From the NCBI GenBank assembly GCA_027062035.1, contig JAMOUL010000248.1, forward strand, positions 1 to 7,232: DNA of 7,232 bases, written 5' to 3'. The notes under the pieces are model-generated. The model did not search any database, was not told the DNA's origin, and saw only the letters and a program-made list of their open reading frames with translations. Position 1 is the first letter of the stretch; each line of letters starts with the position of its first letter. Source of the DNA: Candidatus Aminicenantota bacterium. GTDB taxonomy: Bacteria > Acidobacteriota > Aminicenantia > S016-38. Positions 6,350 through 7,232 of this stretch are shown in pieces. A program made the position numbers and the translations under genes.

Positions 6350-7057
6350 ATGAAACTTGGAGTAAATTTAGACCATATTGCCACTATTAGAGAAGCCAGA
6401 AAGACCAATGAGCCTGATCCTGTTCAGGCTGCCCTTCTGGCGGAATTGGGAGGAGCCGATGGTATAACGGTTCACCTGAGAGGGGACAGAAGACATATCA
6501 AAGAGAGGGATGTGGAACTGCTGAAACAGGTCGTTAAAACCCGCCTCAATGTTGAAATGGCGGCTACAGACGAGATGGTGGATATAGCCCTCAGAATAAT
6601 GCCGCACCAGGTTACCCTTGTCCCGGAAAGAAGAGAGGAAATAACCACAGAGGGTGGTCTTGACATAATCCTTCAGGGGGAATTTATAAAGCCTGCAATT
6701 TCAAATCTGCTTGCTGCCGGGATAGAGGTTTCGATTTTCGTTGACCCGGATCCTGACCAGGTAAGAGCCTGCGCTAAGCTTGGTGTGGGAGCCATTGAGA
6801 TAAACACAGGAAAATATGCGGAGGGGAATGACCCTGAAACTCAGCTGGAGCTTATAAGTAAGACGGCAAAGCTGGCATCGAAAATAGGTCTTAGAGTACT
6901 TGCCGGTCACGGTTTGAACTATCACAATGTTCTTCCAGTTGTCCGGATAAAGGAAATAGAGGAGCTCAATATTGGACATTCCATAATCTCCAGGGCAGTT
7001 TATGTGGGTTTAGAAAGAGCCGTTCGGGAAATGAAGGATCTGCTGAGGAGGGATTGA
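6350..7057 (+). CDS. pdxJ: Pyridoxine 5'-phosphate synthase PdxJ
   Basis: PdxJ condenses 1-deoxy-D-xylulose 5-phosphate with 3-amino-2-oxopropyl phosphate to give pyridoxine 5'-phosphate, the last ring-forming step of the DXP-dependent vitamin B6 pathway in the cytoplasm. The 235-aa protein is a full-length TIM barrel with family motifs throughout: GVNLDHIATIREAR (4-17), DPVQAA (23-28), DGITVHLR (37-44, H42 likely catalytic), NVEMA (67-71, E69), LVPERREE (90-97), TTEGGLD (99-105), IEINTGKYA (149-157, E150), LAGHGLNY (184-191, H187), and the phosphate-binding IGHSIISRAVYVGLERAV (208-225). One oddity is HLRGDRRHI, where the family nearly always reads HLREDRRHI, giving Gly at 45 (bases 6482..6484). 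It lies two bases after the glmM stop, and its own TGA overlaps the ackA ATG. Its presence implies PdxA and Dxs elsewhere rather than the PdxS/PdxT route. Confidence 0.97.
   Translation: MKLGVNLDHIATIREARKTNEPDPVQAALLAELGGADGITVHLRGDRRHIKERDVELLKQVVKTRLNVEMAATDEMVDIALRIMPHQVTLVPERREEITTEGGLDIILQGEFIKPAISNLLAAGIEVSIFVDPDPDQVRACAKLGVGAIEINTGKYAEGNDPETQLELISKTAKLASKIGLRVLAGHGLNYHNVLPVVRIKEIEELNIGHSIISRAVYVGLERAVREMKDLLRRD
7047..7051 (+). promoter_or_regulatory. Ribosome binding site of ackA
   Basis: GGAGG lies five bases before the ATG at 7057, inside the last codons of pdxJ (it encodes part of the Arg-Arg pair near the C-terminus). This supports the overlapping start and co-translation with pdxJ. 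Confidence 0.7.
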
Positions 7058-7232
7058 TGAAAATTCTTGTACTTAACTCAGGGAGTTCCTCTGTTAAATA
7101 TCAGATTATAGATATGGAGGACGAATCGGTTCTGTCAAAGGGGGTAGTGGAGAGGATAGGACTGCCCGGGTCAAGACTGAAACACAGAACGAGTAATGGG
7201 GAAGAGCTTATAGTCGAGAGGGAAGTTAAGGA
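7057..7232 (+). CDS. ackA: Acetate kinase, N-terminal part (partial, runs off right edge)
   Basis: Acetate kinase interconverts acetyl-phosphate plus ADP with acetate plus ATP. It is the energy-yielding step of acetate fermentation and sets the acetyl-phosphate level. Only 58 codons are present, open to the right edge. They begin MKILVLNSGSSSVKYQIID, the near-invariant N-terminus of the family (N7, the Ser cluster at 8-12 and K14 of the ASKHA phosphate-binding strand). KGVVERIG follows at 28-35, matching the usual 'kGlvErIG' of AckA rather than butyrate kinase. The start overlaps the pdxJ TGA by one base (TGATG) and has a strong SD. It therefore appears to be the next gene of the ftsH-cdaA-cdaR-glmM-pdxJ operon. 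Whether pta follows cannot be seen. Confidence 0.93.
   Translation, partial: MKILVLNSGSSSVKYQIIDMEDESVLSKGVVERIGLPGSRLKHRTSNGEELIVEREVK

Noticed and set aside
6338..6352. Possible terminator or promoter between glmM and pdxJ
   Set aside because: Only two bases separate the genes, and no inverted repeat with a T-run is present. The G-rich motif is simply the ribosome binding site.
1..7232. A new defence, mobile or secretion system
   Set aside because: All genes belong to known housekeeping or envelope families, and there are no repeats, integrases, toxin-antitoxin pairs or composition breaks. The unusual points are motif variants and operon order, not a new system.

Overview
The window is a compact bacterial chromosome segment with two divergent transcription units that share a 52-bp spacer (1529..1580). 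Every gene is recognisable at family level. I see no mobile element, RNA gene, CRISPR array, phage gene or terminator.

Leftward unit (minus strand, 1528 down to the left edge). A 299-aa polytopic membrane protein of the LPG_synthase_TM/flippase-like family (PF03706) overlaps by four bases (ATGA) a second gene that runs off the window. That second gene has a signal peptide followed by a long Lys/Arg/Glu-rich coiled coil, and its central part resembles the N-terminal half of EnvC-type murein hydrolase activators. The unit is probably concerned with the cell envelope.

Rightward unit (plus strand, 1581 to the right edge). The order is ftsH (membrane AAA+ zinc protease), cdaA (diadenylate cyclase), cdaR (YbbR-domain regulator), glmM (phosphoglucosamine mutase), pdxJ (pyridoxine 5'-phosphate synthase), then the first 58 codons of ackA (acetate kinase). 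Junctions are extremely tight: TGATG (1 nt overlap), ATGA (4 nt), ATGA (4 nt), a 2-nt gap, and TGATG (1 nt). This is very likely one translationally coupled operon. The core cdaA-cdaR-glmM is the widely conserved module linking cyclic di-AMP synthesis to UDP-GlcNAc and peptidoglycan precursor supply. FtsH adds membrane protein quality control, PdxJ makes vitamin B6, and AckA makes ATP and acetate or acetyl-phosphate.

Organism. Arg codons are mostly AGA/AGG and Ile is often ATA, a bias common in thermophilic bacteria. Several genes have Shine-Dalgarno (SD) sequences. PdxJ (the DXP-dependent B6 route) and an EnvC-like protein argue against a typical Firmicute or Thermotogales and fit a diderm lineage. 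From memory, the order ftsH-(folP)-cdaA-ybbR-glmM-pdxJ-acpS occurs in Deltaproteobacteria such as Geobacter. This window resembles that order without folP and with ackA in the acpS position. I infer a deep-branching, possibly thermophilic and uncultivated bacterium, but cannot name the phylum.

The main point of interest is that the CdaA homologue departs from the family at both signature catalytic motifs (DGA to DGG, RHR to RHL, with two extra residues just before the second) while keeping the CdaR-GlmM context. GlmM and PdxJ also carry changes at normally well-conserved positions. I see no evidence for a wholly new system; this is housekeeping DNA with some unusual sequence variants and an unusual operon tail.
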